Shown: piece after piece, positions 23,871-36,086 of the stretch
Numbering within the stretch: position 1 is the stretch's first letter
How the letters are laid out: every line of letters begins with the position of its first letter
DNA from: Neoconidiobolus thromboides FSU 785
Lineage: Eukaryota; Entomophthoromycota; Entomophthoromycetes; Entomophthorales; Neoconidiobolaceae
Assembly: GCA_025603075.1 (NCBI GenBank)
Contig: MU626299.1
Span: 1 to 64,000, forward strand
DNA length: 64,000 bases
Reading direction: 5' to 3'
Program-made: the position numbers and the translations under genes
Notes under the pieces: generated by a model
The model's database searches: none
Told to the model about the DNA's origin: nothing
Seen by the model: the letters and a program-made list of their open reading frames with translations, nothing else

Positions 23871-24904
23871 ATGGGGGAGGAAAAAGGATGGTTGGAAAAC
23901 ACAATGGTATCCCATGAGTTGTTGGAAAAAAGTAACGAGTCACAAGAATGGTGTAAAAAGAGTAGAAAAGGAATTATAGAAGAAGTAATATAAATTTATG
24001 TTGATTTAGTCTTTTAATGAATAATAGGTACATAAATTGAATTATAAAGTAGGACTAATTAACAAAAAGGAAATAAAAATGTCAGAAGTTAATAATAATG
24101 ATGAGAAAGATATATTTGTTGCGCTTTTTAGATCTGATGTTTACAGTGTCGTCTGCATTCTCACTTCTTGGGATAACCAGTTTGAAAAAAGTTATTCAGT
24201 GGAGCTAAAAAGATACAATAAAAGAAGGTATGAATTCAAGTTTGGCTCAGCGTGTATATTGATTATTGACAAGCTTAAAATATTACAATCAAAGGAAAAG
24301 GAGAAAGTAACAGGAAATGAAAAGGAAATGAATTTATCATTTGATGATAATGTTCTGAGTTATTGTGAAAACATTTCGAAAGATTATGGGTATTACTTCC
24401 TTGACATTTTCAATATGTGATTTTCTAATGTTTTAAGTCTATACCATCATAGTGAATTAATATCAACTTTATATAAAACTATTATGAAAGAAGATAAAAT
24501 AATGAGTAATAGATAACTGTTATTGTTTTAAATTTTAATCTGATTCTTTAGATTTATCGACCTACAATAATATGTTAGAGCCCATCTATTGGACTATTCC
24601 TCCAGAACAGTATAAACAATTAATGGATTCTGTAACTGGTTCTAATGACGAAAAGGGTGGAAAAGAGGAAACAAAAAGAAGGATGAAAGTTGAACCATCT
24701 AACTTTACTGATAAAGATTTAGCTAAGGAAAATAAAAAACCTAAAAATCACACTCCTGATATTCCAGATGATTCCAGCTTTTATTTTCCAAACTCTGCCC
24801 CAGAAACAAATGCCTTTGATAAATCTGAAACGGAGTCTTTAGATGGGACCAACTCTTGTGATCTACCTATTGCCTATTTCAAAGCTTCCCCGAAATTAAT
24901 GTAA
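23871..24904 (+). CDS. Unrecognised protein, four-exon model
   Basis: I do not recognise this gene. Proposed exons: 23871-23984, 24028-24416, 24453-24505 and 24552-24904, giving 302 residues. All junction phases agree (0, 2, 1). The introns are 43, 36 and 46 bp with donors GTAATA, GTGATT, GTAATA and TAG acceptors; GTAATA also serves as a donor in the SNF5 gene here. The 36-bp intron is the weakest part. The middle region (about 60-130) looks like a mixed alpha/beta fold, with a hydrophobic DIFVALF segment, a basic KRYNKRRYEFKF stretch and a KEKEK turn; the C-terminal ~100 residues are charged and Pro/Ser-rich, likely disordered. If splicing is wrong, the pieces would be separate short ORFs starting at 24079 (MSEVNN) and 24572. 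Confidence 0.45.
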
Positions 24905-25210
24905 AACTGATATTAAATAATTATTTGAATTTTGTCATCTAATTTCCAATTTTTTATCATATATACTCTAGTTAAATTAATTATAATAAAAAGTTAGCAC
25001 GCTGCAATGTCTTTTTTAATTTTATTTTTTTGTCTATTCTTACAAAAACTAAAAAAATATCAATCAAGGTCTTAAAGAACTAGTGTTATTAAAAATTTTA
25101 AAAAATTGATGAAACAGTTTATAAAGCCAAATAAAAAACTATTAATAAATCTCTAAAACATAAATTATTGTATTGTCTTTACTTACACAAATTGATTAAA
25201 GTAAAACGTA

Positions 25211-25242
25211 GATTAGATTAGATTAGATTAGAGTTAGAGTTA
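25211..25242. repeat. Tandem repeat (GATTA)4 plus (GAGTTA)2
   Basis: Four GATTA units followed by two GAGTTA units. Confidence 0.85.
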
Positions 25243-25248
25243 AGGGTG

Positions 25249-25292
25249 GCATATGGGGATCTGTCCTTAAACACAAGAATACATCTCCACAT
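25249..25292 (+). mobile_element. MITE-like repeat with large internal deletion
   Basis: Keeps ATATGGGGAT at the left and CTTAAACACAAGAATACATC plus TCCACAT at the right, joined after loss of ~60 bp. Confidence 0.7.
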
Positions 25293-25863
25293 CATATTTA
25301 GAATTGCTGTAATTATTTTTTTAATTGGGGTTTTTTAGCTGGCTTTCATTTTTAAAGAAAATTTGGAGAAGCTATTATAGTATCAATTCTCTAAGACCTT
25401 AACCAATTGGTTGAGTACCAAAACAAGAAAGGCATTCCTATACCTTTTTACAATTTCATAATTCAGATTTTATATACACTGTGCTGTAGTATATGGCTTT
25501 ACTATAAGCGTTTGACTCTATAAATTAAAACTTTATTCCCATATGTAGGATTCCTTAAAGTATTTCAAAGGTTTAATTTAGACTAAAATTTACCTCTGAA
25601 TGTATCTGTATTTTAAAATACTTAGAGCCAATCAGTTTTTAAATGTTTGCTTGAATAGAAAAATCAAAATTTAAAATAATAATTATAGGTTACATTACTT
25701 TGATGTTTTGTAGTAAAGATTAAAACAATGGTATTCTTATTACTACGTATAGTTTATTTTTAATAAAACTGAAATAATAAGAACTTTTGTTTAAAAATAT
25801 CATTATGAAAACTTAGTATAAATTATAGGTTATTTAACAAAAAATAAAATTTAGGTTTTAATA

Positions 25864-25968
25864 TTGGGGATGTATTTTTGTGTTTAAGAATTTTACTAAC
25901 AAATTTTCCCCTCAAATAGCGCTTAAAAAATGGAAAAAATAATGAAGTCAAAAAAAAACACTCTCATT
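25864..25968 (-). mobile_element. ~105-bp MITE-like repeat, copy 8
   Basis: GGGGATGTATTTTTGTGTTT ... AAACACTCTC, reverse orientation, with the central block CAAATAGCGCTTAAAAAATGG. Confidence 0.85.
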
Positions 25969-26980
25969 ATTATTTAAAAAAATTGCAGTGAATATTATTT
26001 ATTGTAAATTTTAACTTTGGTTTCAAATTTTTATTTATTAATATATAAGTTTTAATTAAAAAAATCAAACATTGGTTAAATGTAAAAAAATAATTTATAA
26101 TTGTACTTAAAAAAGTTAAAAAATATTTGTCAATATTCCAACATAATCATAGCAGCTAAATTTAGAATAATATTAACATTTTCAAAATAAAAGTTGTCTA
26201 TAAATAATTTAAGCTAATAAAAATGATTAATTGTAAAAATTATAGAAAAACCATATTATTAAAATAGTAAATATAATATTTAATATATATAAATGAATTA
26301 TTCAAAATACAAATATTTTCAATTCCAACACTCTATTACCTATAAAATAATATTCTGATTTATTTGAACTTGCAAAAGTTTTGTACAAACACTTTTAAAA
26401 AACTCTTTTAAAGTAATTTATTTTTAAAAAGCGATTTATTTTGATTTAAACATAAAGAACCTGCAAAGGTTTTAGTCATGTTTGTGTAGTTATGTTTTTT
26501 ATTGGTTTGTATTTTATTTAATTTTAAGAATCAAAATCATATTTTATTCAGGTTTTGCAAAATAATAGTAGATGTAAAAACCTGCTATGTAAGCTTTTCA
26601 TTTTTGTTAATTCAATGATACTTTTTATAATGATAAAAACAACACCCGTTTCTTTCTATTCCTTTATTTAATTAGAACTATACAACTTTTTATTACTATC
26701 CAATTTAATAGTTACTATCAATAGATTATTTCGAGAAAATATAAGTACATAATATTTAGTTTTAATAAGTTCAAAATTTCATTTGGTTAGCTTATCTGCA
26801 GTTGAACATTTCGGCTGTTCTTTTTATATATAAACTTTTTCATAAATTCATGTCCTCCCTTATAAATAAAAATCTTCTTTAAAAAGTAATAATACCACCA
26901 TAGTTTTAATTATTAATAATGCATTATATCCTGTTTATTATAAGAGTGAGCTCAGATACAAAAAATAAAGATTTGAAAAG

Positions 26981-26988
26981 TATATAAA
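26981..26988 (+). promoter_or_regulatory. TATA box of homeobox gene 3
   Basis: TATATAAA, 42-49 bp upstream of the ATG at 27030. Confidence 0.6.
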
Positions 26989-27029
26989 GAATACATTTTC
27001 CTTAAAACTTCAAATATCTTTAAGCTATT

Positions 27030-27473
27030 ATGAGTGAAAAGAGTACCTATTTTAGCCTTAACTTCATTTTGAACTCTGAATCATCTGAAAAGGATCTTAT
27101 AGAATACCCTGAGAGGAAAGCATTTTCAGACATTACCCCACTTTCATCTGAATCCCTTTTGTGTTTGGCTCCAATCAATACATGTGCTCCTTCATCGATG
27201 AAAGATAAATATTATGAGCATTTACCATATAATACCAAGAACCTTAAACCTAAACGTAAAAGAGCTGATAATACTCAAACTCGAATTTTAGAGCAAGTAT
27301 TCAAAATTAACTCTTTTCCCTCAACTCTTGATAGAATTCAGCTGGCTGAACGATTAAAAATGACTCCAAGGGCGATCCAGATTTGGTTCCAAAATAAGCG
27401 CCAGGCTTTGAGTATTACTCGTAGCTCAGCTTACTATGGCCATAATGCATACCTTGGTTACTTTAAACTTTGA
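27030..27473 (+). CDS. Homeodomain transcription factor 3 (eh1-like N-terminus)
   Basis: Intronless 147-residue protein. The homeodomain is about residues 74-133: basic arm KPKRKRA, L-E helix 1, FPST turn, LAERLKMT helix 2 and recognition helix AIQIWFQNKRQ (W at 119). This is close to the Yox1/Yhp1 style of fungal homeodomain. The extreme N-terminus has FSLNFIL (8-14), which fits the eh1 consensus F-S-[IL]-x-x-I-L known in metazoan repressors that bind Groucho; fungi have the related Tup1. A repressor role is therefore an inference only. Only ~14 residues follow the homeodomain. Its closest relative in the window is homeodomain protein 2. Confidence 0.92.
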   Translation: MSEKSTYFSLNFILNSESSEKDLIEYPERKAFSDITPLSSESLLCLAPINTCAPSSMKDKYYEHLPYNTKNLKPKRKRADNTQTRILEQVFKINSFPSTLDRIQLAERLKMTPRAIQIWFQNKRQALSITRSSAYYGHNAYLGYFKL

Positions 27474-30400
27474 TTTATTCTTTTTGTTTATATGCTCATT
27501 TCGAAGATCTAGTTATCCCCCAAAATACTCGATTATCTTTTACTATAACAGTATATCATTAATTCTATTGCGTTTTTCAAGCTTTGTATATATCTTTTGG
27601 CTTTGAAACATTTTTTTATCAATAAAAGTTTTGGGTTTTACTCAAATTCATTCATGTATTATTTTTAGATTATTAACTAGTAATGTAAGTTTTTTTATGA
27701 CTATCTTCAGTACATTGTTTCCTCTATCAATTATAAGTATAAGCAATTTACATAAAGCTTGATATAAGAAATTAGTATAACTCAAATTACCCAAACAAAG
27801 TCAATAAGACATTACACTGTTTTTTTAGATAATGTTGTGAATTAAATAAATTTTACAAGGCATTCTTATAAATTGTAATAAGCTTAGACTAAACATGTTA
27901 AAAAACACTTGTTCTAGGCTTATATTTCCATTAGTTATGCATCTATATCTTTCTATAAACCATAAATATATATTTTGATATAGACTATTAAATATTGATT
28001 TAGACAAATTTGATGAGAATATTTACAATATTGTTCTCAACCTATAATTATATCGACTTTAGAGTAGACACATACAAATAATGATTGGTAATAAAAGTAC
28101 CCTTTTTGAAAATTTTACTAAAATGGTAAGCTATTATACAATTTTAATATTTTAAAAACAACTCCCCTAACAAGTAAATATTAACCAAGATTATTAAACT
28201 AGTTTTCAACCAATTGTTTTTTGTTTATGAACCTAATAATTTTGAATAAATACTTTTTTTAAAAATTAGAATCATTTTCAATATAATAAACTCGTTTAAT
28301 CTTATCCCCTAAACCTAGTCATGAATGGCGGAAAGCATCTTAAAAGTCAATCTTAATAATTATCAAATTATACTTCCAAAATGTTTCTAATAGAAGATAT
28401 CGATCTTGGCTGAATTGGTTTTTACAGTATAATTTGATTCTAGATAAAATAGCGTTTGAAGTAGTTCCTTTTATCTGATTAGCTATACAATAAAGAATTG
28501 AATTTTGAGTTTTAACTTAGATTATTTTCAAGCTATTATATAGTTGCACTACATGATGATTAAACTATTAGATATTATAGCTATGTTATTGATATGTAAA
28601 ATGCTAATTAAATAATTCAATAGAAAAGTATAAAAAATACCTCCCAAGAATTCATGTCATGAGTCTTTATATTATAGTTAAAAATAGGCAAATTTGACAA
28701 GAATATGAAACTATAAAGATATCACAAATTACAATAAATTTAATAAATTTTTAATATCACAAAATTTCTATCCCTTGTCCTATTTGAATACGTATCTACA
28801 CTCCGAAGCTAATAGCATTTTTATAACATGGTCTCTTATTGACGATTTACTTAAACTGCCTTTATATTTTAAAACATGAAAATTACTAAAGATATTTGTG
28901 GTATGATAAACTTCAATGTAAAACTATTTATATGAATAGGCGGAAAATGATTTTTGACTTATTTGAAAATTTAATTTTAAATAAACTTAAAAGTATGATA
29001 AATACACAAATAATATTTCCTGTAATATTTATAATACCAATATTCAATTATTATTTTTAATGTTTTTTAAAAAGGTATAGTTATATAAAAACAAGAATTT
29101 TTTCCATTTATTATACCCATAAACTTTAATGAACTAAAAATAATCGTAACATTGTTAAAATAAGTAATTACAGCGACAAACTATTGTACTTGCATCTCAA
29201 AACAAGAAAAAAAATAAAAGCTGATGTTTCGATTTTTTTCACCATTTTCAAAGTAAATAGTCTACTCAAACCGTATTACTATTTAATTGATGCTAAAACA
29301 AAGGCCTTGTGTCAAACTATGATTTAATGAAGCACAGCTAGATGCTATTTTGATGTACGTTTTTCAGGTTAGGGGTTCTATATTACAGGTAGATTTGGAT
29401 AAATTAAAATCTACCTTTACCAATTTTATCTTTTCATTAGCAATTGATTTATCTTTATTAATGACAAGGGATAAAAATGATCCTCTTTCAAAATAAAACC
29501 TGTACAAATTATTAAATCACGTTTTAATAAATAACTTACTATAAATAGTATTTTAATAGTAGGATGGATTCAAAACAACTGATCAGTTTGTGTTAATAGA
29601 ATTAATAAAGTGTATAACTTATATCTATAGGACATTAATAAAATAATTTAATAGTTTGCTTAATTTTTATATCATACAGTGCTTTGTAAGACAAATAAAA
29701 TAAAGCAGATTTCATTATATTTGTATATAAATACAAATGATACTACTAGTTTAAGTTGAATGTGTATTGGCCATTTTTTTGTAATTACTGAGTTTAAACA
29801 TGGCATGGGATACATTGTTAAATTAAAAATGCTCAATCCACATTTAATTTAAACCAGTAGTAGCTAGAAATAAAGTAAATCCAATTACAAACTTTAGATT
29901 TGCCCAAATATATTTCGAACTCTGATCAGTCCTATTTTTTACTACTACTGTCCTAAAATAACTGTCCTCTCTTTTGTGAAAGCTTTGTATTTTATTTGAA
30001 TTTATGCAGAAATCCACTTTCAGCTCCTATTGGGCTAATTCTCTCATTAGATTGTGTTATATGATAGTATTAAAATAAAGTTCTAAGATAAAAAATACTT
30101 CAAAACGCTTTAATTAGCTAAAAACATCTAAAATGAACATTTAATTAGTATAATAATGCATCTATTGTGACAATTTTTTAATTTTATAACTATGATGATA
30201 GTTAAATTTACTATATAATTCATGTTATTATATAGATATATGTTTTTTAGTTTGAAGAAGACGAGCTCCTAAGGGACGGTTTTATTACTTATATAAAAGT
30301 GGATTGAATAACAGGGTATTGTATAAATATTATAGTTGAATTTTTACAATAGCAATAAATTAGGATATGGGAGTGTTTTTTTTGACTTCATTATTTTTTC

Positions 30401-31008
30401 CATTTTTTAAGCGCTATTTAAGCGGAAAATTTGTTAGTAAAATTCTTAAACACAAAAATACATCCCCATATCATTGGCTACTTTTATGAAGGGTTTGAGA
30501 TTTTGATTCTTCAGGTAAACTCATGAAGTACACTTCCAAACCATGTATTTACGCTCAATAGCATGTATAGTTATATAGTATGTATTACCGGTTTGTTCTG
30601 ATCACTACTTATTTTCCTGTACTTTGAATAGGATGTGTTTCATATTATTAATTAAAAGGTCCCATTCTGATTCCGGATAAAGCTTATAAAGCTACTTAAA
30701 TAAACAGTACCTCAGGCACGTAACTCTAAACGAAATGAAGTAGAATATATTAATACAATTAGGTAAAAAGCCTAACTGAATTTAAGTCAACACTTCATGA
30801 TATCTATTTATAGTATTTTGTCCATTTTTTATGCAACTTAAACTTCTAAAAAATAGCAACTAACCTTTAAGCAAAAAATGTACTCCCAGATTTTATTCAA
30901 AATAATAAATGAGAACATATTTACCCAACAAATGTAAAGCCCTTTCAGATCCTGTTAAAATTAATTACTTCAAAAAATTAAATTAAATGAAAAATTGACC
31001 AGTATAAC
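27474..31008. other. Intergenic, one repeat copy, no gene
   Basis: About 3.5 kb of AT-rich DNA between homeobox gene 3 and the cyclin gene. It contains one MITE-like copy (30365). A 60-codon minus-strand ORF at 27825 has no supporting feature. Confidence 0.6.
30365..30471 (+). mobile_element. ~105-bp MITE-like repeat, copy 9
   Basis: GGGAGTGTTTTTTTTGAC ... ATACATCCCC, flanked by ATAT on both sides. It is a nearly consensus copy. Confidence 0.85.
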
Positions 31009-33173
31009 TTAATTAGTTTCAGTCAACCCATAATAAGATTTAACAATAAAAAGTACATGTTTGTACTCTTTCGAATAAGTATGATCACTGGGATAATTTG
31101 GGATAGCTTTAATAGAATGCTTCAAAAGCTGCTGAGTTAATTTTAATTCCATTTCTTTCTCTTTATTCAAAATGTGACTGTTAAAAATCAATCCTTTAAT
31201 ATGCAACATCTCTTTTGTAACCTGGACTAAACTAGTGACTATCAAACTTTTTTTATATTCATAAAACTTTTCATTGTATAAAGTTACTTCCATTAAATAC
31301 TTAACTATTTGCTTAAACAGCGGATTTAAACAGTCCTTTTGCTCAGATACGAATAATTCTATGTAATCATTAATAGGAATGTACGTTCGATAGTTATCCA
31401 TGATAAAATAATTAATTCGCTTGAAATATCGAGATACTTTATAACGATTTAAATCAACATTACATATATTTAAAAACTCATTGAATGGGATACACTCTGA
31501 GTTGAATAGATACATTGCAAAATAAAAGCATAATTGAGAAGTATAAATTATGTGTTCATTCTTAACTAATTTATGACAAGTTAAAAATCGATCCATATGA
31601 TGTACAGATTCAAACAATACGTCCTTAGGCAGTTCTAATTTATTACATAAGGTAGCTAGGTTACCTATCATTGTTGATCGTAGTTCAACTGAAAATCCAA
31701 GTCGAATTAATTCTGTATAATCAACCATATAATTATCCTAAATAAAAGTAAACATATTGATTTATTATTAAATAGTGTTTGAATCTTATTTACCTCTACT
31801 TTTTTGTAAAAATCAAGTTTAACTAGCTTAGCCTTTATTTCTTTTCCAATGTTTAAATCTGTAATATTTAGTAATTATTTTTTAAAGCATAGTTAATTAT
31901 ATTTACCACTGAATTCGATCTTATCATTGCTAGTGTAGTTTCTTTTACTAGAAAGCGGAGTACTATGTTGGGCATTATAGTTCCCGTAATAGTTTTTATT
32001 AAGTATTCTATCAATGTTGACTTTCTTGGTTTCTAACTCTATGTTTTGTAACTCCACTTTTAATTTTTGTGCTGCAGTCAAGTTAACTTGACTTTGATTT
32101 ATTCCTTCTTTTTTACGATTTATAGTTAATAATTCCGTTTCTGATTTATTATAAAACATTTTGTCTGTTTCTTTATTCTCTAAAATATCAAACGCTTCGC
32201 CGTTATTACTTGATAAATTGAATTTGAACAACTTTTCTGGTAAACTTAAATTGTGTAATATATCATCTTCTAACCTGATATCTAATTTTTTATTATTTAA
32301 ATGCTTGTCAAATGGAATTTCATTTAAATCATCAATGCTATTTTCCCTAACATTACTAATTCCTTCTAAAAAACTAGTCGATAAATCACCTCTATCTTGT
32401 TTAATCTTTTTGTCTACTTGAATTGAGCTCGGATTTTGATAAATTGGCTCCATTCGTTTTTGAGGTTCAATTAACATCGATTCTATTTTACTAAACGTAA
32501 TGTCATCGTCTAAGTTTAATGAGTTATCCCTATCAAAACTTCTATCAAGTAAAATTGAAGGCTCCTCTTCACTAAATGTTGAGCGATTGATGCTATTCCT
32601 ATTCAACTTTAGGTTAGATCCCCCATTTACCACCGTTAATTCTGCTTCACTCAATCGAAATTTACTTTTTGATAGCCCAAATTTTTTTTCATTATATTTA
32701 ACAGCTTCCAAGACACCGTCACTTTTCACCTTCTTTTTCCGCATTTCTTTAGACAATTCACTGTAGTAAGACTGATTGTATTCATTTTTATCCAATTTCT
32801 CATTGCTATTTCTACTTGATGCTCTTCTACCGTTGTGCTTACTTTGGCTTTTATTTGTTTCTCCTCCTGGTATATATTCTTCATCCAAATTTCTTTTGTA
32901 CGTAATTGTCGTAATACCTCCATTTTTTCTGGTAACTTCTTCATTTAAACTTTGAATCGCTGTATTTTTGATTTTATTCCCCCCTACTTCAAGATATTTA
33001 TTCTAAATATCAATTAATATTAAATTAGTTACATATTTCAGAATTACCATTAAATCATCCAAGGCTTCTAATCCATGTCTTATTTCACTAATGTTAGGCT
33101 CTGAAATTCCATTCTCATTAAGATCTCCATTTGAGTCACTAAACTTATTTATCCTTGAATTATTGTTTTTCAT
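31009..33173 (-). CDS. Divergent B-type-like cyclin with long N-terminal extension
   Basis: Four exons by hand splicing: 33173-33048, 33002-31907, 31858-31794 and 31737-31009; introns of 45, 45 and 56 bp with GTAATT or GTAAAT donors and TAG or CAG acceptors; 671 residues. The join of exons 3 and 4 restores the mitotic-cyclin lead-in VEDNYMVDYTEL, followed by a degenerate cyclin box with LRSTMIGNLATLC, LPKDVLFESVHHMDRFL and a second helical lobe to the C-terminus. Cyclins activate cyclin-dependent kinases in cell-cycle control. Here the usual W of MR..LIDWL is N, and the MRAILVDW signature is poorly kept. Residues 1-400 are low-complexity, Asn/Ser/Lys-rich. No convincing KEN or D-box was found. 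The family call is good; the subclass is uncertain. Confidence 0.75.
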
Positions 33174-33491
33174 GTTTAAAGAAGTTAATATTAGAAAAAA
33201 TTGCTTTGTAGTCTGGTAATTTAATCATTCTATTTTATTGGTCCATCCATTTTGTAGTAGTTAGATATGAATTTAGTTTAAGATTGTTGGAAAAATAATT
33301 TGGCACCATCAAAATGTATAAAATAAAAATAAGAATAGCTTAATAGAATATTTTGGACTTGATCTTTTTTAATGTTATTTTTACATTTAAATACTGTCAT
33401 ATTTTACTAAATAATATAGCCCATTCACAAATAATCTATGTTTGCTATTAAAATTTAGATAAAGCTTATTAATTTAGTTTGGATTAAATTG

Positions 33492-33541
33492 TTGTCAATT
33501 TAAGCTATATATTATATTGTCAATTTAAGCTATATATTATA
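33492..33541. repeat. 25-bp tandem duplication
   Basis: Two adjacent copies of a unit beginning TTGTCAATTTAAGCTATATA. Confidence 0.85.
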
Positions 33542-34046
33542 ACATATTTAAAATGAAAAGTTGACTATTGTAAATAAATTTTAATAAAACGGAACCTTTC
33601 ACACACTATGATGGTACCAGAATAAATCTAGAATAAAATAATAAGAGTATTCAAAAACTTAGCATATTTGATTAGTCAGAACGAAAAAAGTTTAGAGTAG
33701 TTTTATAAGTGAAATATCACTGGTTAATCGATCGAAATATTTGTACCTGACTGAGACTATTTAACTTCGATTCAGTTATAATGTAAAAATAATAATTGTT
33801 TAGATTTCTAAAACCCTCCCCTTAATTTTGTAACCTTTAAATCCGATACTAGATTTTTAATCTTCCTCCCATTAATGACATCAAATATCTTTTGATGATG
33901 TTTTATATTTGGTTATTGATAACTTGACCCTTAAAAACTTAATTTATTATCTATTATATTAGGATAGAGTCTATCTTTGAAAACGAAATTCTCAAAGTAA
34001 ATAATTTAAAATATTAATACCAAGTAAAATAGTAATATCTAATAAA

Positions 34047-34150
34047 TAGGAATGTATTTTTTTGTTTAAGAATTCTACTAACAATCTTTCTGCATAAGTC
34101 AAGTAGCGCTTAAAATAGAAAAGTGATGAAGCCAAAAAAAATACTCCCAA
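34047..34150 (-). mobile_element. ~105-bp MITE-like repeat, copy 10
   Basis: AGGAATGTATTTTTTTGTTT ... AATACTCCC with AAAT at both sides. The central block has diverged (TCAAGTAGCGCTTAAAATAG). Confidence 0.8.
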
Positions 34151-35536
34151 ATATTAAGTTGAATGAAATATTAAACCAAATAAATATACTAAGAATAAAC
34201 AGATTAATTTGAGATGTTCTATTTTAGTTTTACATACTTTTGAATAATCTGAGATCCTTTTATTATTTATTGAACCTGAACTTTGAGCTCAATTTATATT
34301 AAATTTCGATCTTCATTAATTGGAGCTCTAATATAATTTAAATATATTAAAATTAAAACTAAAATTAGTATATGATACTGCTTTTTAGAAACTATTTTTA
34401 ACTGGATCATTACAATATTTCATATATATTTAGTATTTTTGTTATAACATTGTATTCTAATTAGAAGTTTATGTAATAAAATTTATTTTTTTGACGTGAA
34501 TTATTAATTGATTAATCTTGAAAAGTAATTAATCTTACGATCCTAGATTTAATAGAAGCGATAATGTATTTAGTATTGAATACCACAAAAGCATCTTAAA
34601 CCCGAGACACCTTTGTTTTAAATTACAAGATTCAGAATATTTAAATTACTATTTACATTAAATTTTATTAGGTTTATGTAGACAATAAAAACAACTAATT
34701 GATGGAATTGAGGTAAATGTATATCTTTTAAGAAATGAGAAGTATTTATAAACACGTTAACTATGTATAATCAACTGTTTCATTTTCTATTACTTAAAGG
34801 AGATTAGCCTTAAACTAAATCTTGTGTTAATAATAGTTATAACTACAAAACATAATGATTTAAGTTTCTATTTCAACAAACAACAGCAACCGGTTAGTAT
34901 TAACCAATTTTAGTTAAATTTACCTATTGCATTTAAATTCGATCAATATAATTCCTTTAAATAAGACCTATGTTTTTTATAGCATTCTATTTTTATACCC
35001 CGATATAATTATCGGATAAATAACTTGTAGTTTGATTTCATTTAATCCTATAAATTACTTAATGGGATGTTAATTTAGAATCCTGCTTTAAAATAAATGA
35101 TCCTAAGCTATGGTACGTATTCTTAGAAGTAAGGAATAAAAATTAAAACATTGTAAGCCTGGTTTATCCACTCAAAGCACCATTGACAATCTCTTCTCTA
35201 TGCTTGTTTATTAGTTTGTATTATTAATAGAAATATATTATTTGTATTTTTACAAAAAATAATGTGTTCAAAAAAGGGTAACTCCATAACATGGAAAGAC
35301 ATAGCTAAATTAAGTAGACTTCTAGATTTGAAACCATTTTAAAACCAAGCTGGACAAGCCAATTTAAGAAATTTAATAGAAAATACAAAAAAAGTGGAAA
35401 ATTACTTCAAATTATTGGCTGTATGAATCATGTAAAACAGGGATATAAAACAAAAAGAGGTGATTGAATAGAAAATAATAAAATATTAAGCAATAATTAT
35501 TTGATAATAGTTTATGACCCTCAAATAAATACGGCA

Positions 35537-35544
35537 TATATAAA
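35537..35544 (+). promoter_or_regulatory. TATA box of homeobox gene 4
   Basis: TATATAAA, 40-47 bp upstream of the ATG at 35584. Confidence 0.6.
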
Positions 35545-35583
35545 CTTCAATTTCAATCTTTAAATTATTTTTAACTTTAAAAT

Positions 35584-36027
35584 ATGTTATCCAAATTATT
35601 AAAACATAAATTGTCGATTAGCTTGATTAATTTTAATCTTATTGAAGAATCAGAGAAGCTTCATCCAAAATATACAGACCAACATGTTCGTCTACCAAGC
35701 ATCACTGAGCTACTACATCAACAAGTGTACGACTATGAAGAAAACGAAGAAAGGGATGAGAGAGCAGAAAGAGAAAGATTATCCCCAGTAATAAGAAGAG
35801 TCGAAGCCATAGTACGCACAATAGGGTACCCAATGGTCAACTATCATCAACCTAGATCACGTATCTTACCAAGCCAAACCTTAATATTAAACTCAGTATA
35901 TAAAATTACTGAATTTCCTACCCGACAAATGCGCCATTATCTTGCTAAAATATTAGGTTTACCACCAAGATCAGTACAGATCTGGTTTCAAAATCAACGC
36001 CAAAAGAAGAGATTTGGTAAAAAATAA
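35584..36027 (+). CDS. Homeodomain transcription factor 4 (LPSIxEL class)
   Basis: Intronless 147-residue protein. LPSITEL lies at 37-43. A charged Glu/Arg helix (about 50-75, EENEERDERAERERL) separates it from the C-terminal homeodomain (about 86-145). Recognition helix: VQIWFQNQRQ, with W at 133 and Q instead of K/R at homeodomain position 52; the protein ends shortly after with KKRFGKK, a likely nuclear-localisation and DNA-contact segment. Y replaces F at homeodomain position 20. The gene is convergent with the GH16 gene, with only 59 bp between the stop codons. Confidence 0.92.
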   Translation: MLSKLLKHKLSISLINFNLIEESEKLHPKYTDQHVRLPSITELLHQQVYDYEENEERDERAERERLSPVIRRVEAIVRTIGYPMVNYHQPRSRILPSQTLILNSVYKITEFPTRQMRHYLAKILGLPPRSVQIWFQNQRQKKRFGKK

Positions 36028-36086
36028 ATTAATTTAATCCTTTTTATTATTTTAAAAAATAAAGCTTGTTATTATAAAGTTATTAT

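Larger units (their letters stand above)
24905..26980. other. Intergenic, two repeat copies, no gene
   Basis: AT-rich DNA upstream of homeobox gene 3, holding a (GATTA)n tract (25211), an internally deleted MITE-like copy (25249) and a full one (25864). No coding region was found. Confidence 0.6.
33174..35536. other. Intergenic between divergent cyclin and homeobox gene 4
   Basis: About 2.4 kb. It holds a 25-bp direct duplication (33492-33541) and one MITE-like copy (34047); otherwise nothing recognisable. Confidence 0.6.

Noticed and set aside
27825-28007. 60-codon minus-strand ORF
   Set aside because: Short, no domain, no promoter-like context.
32161-32766. Plus-strand ORFs of 86 and 88 codons
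   Set aside because: Shadows of the cyclin gene's second exon on the minus strand.
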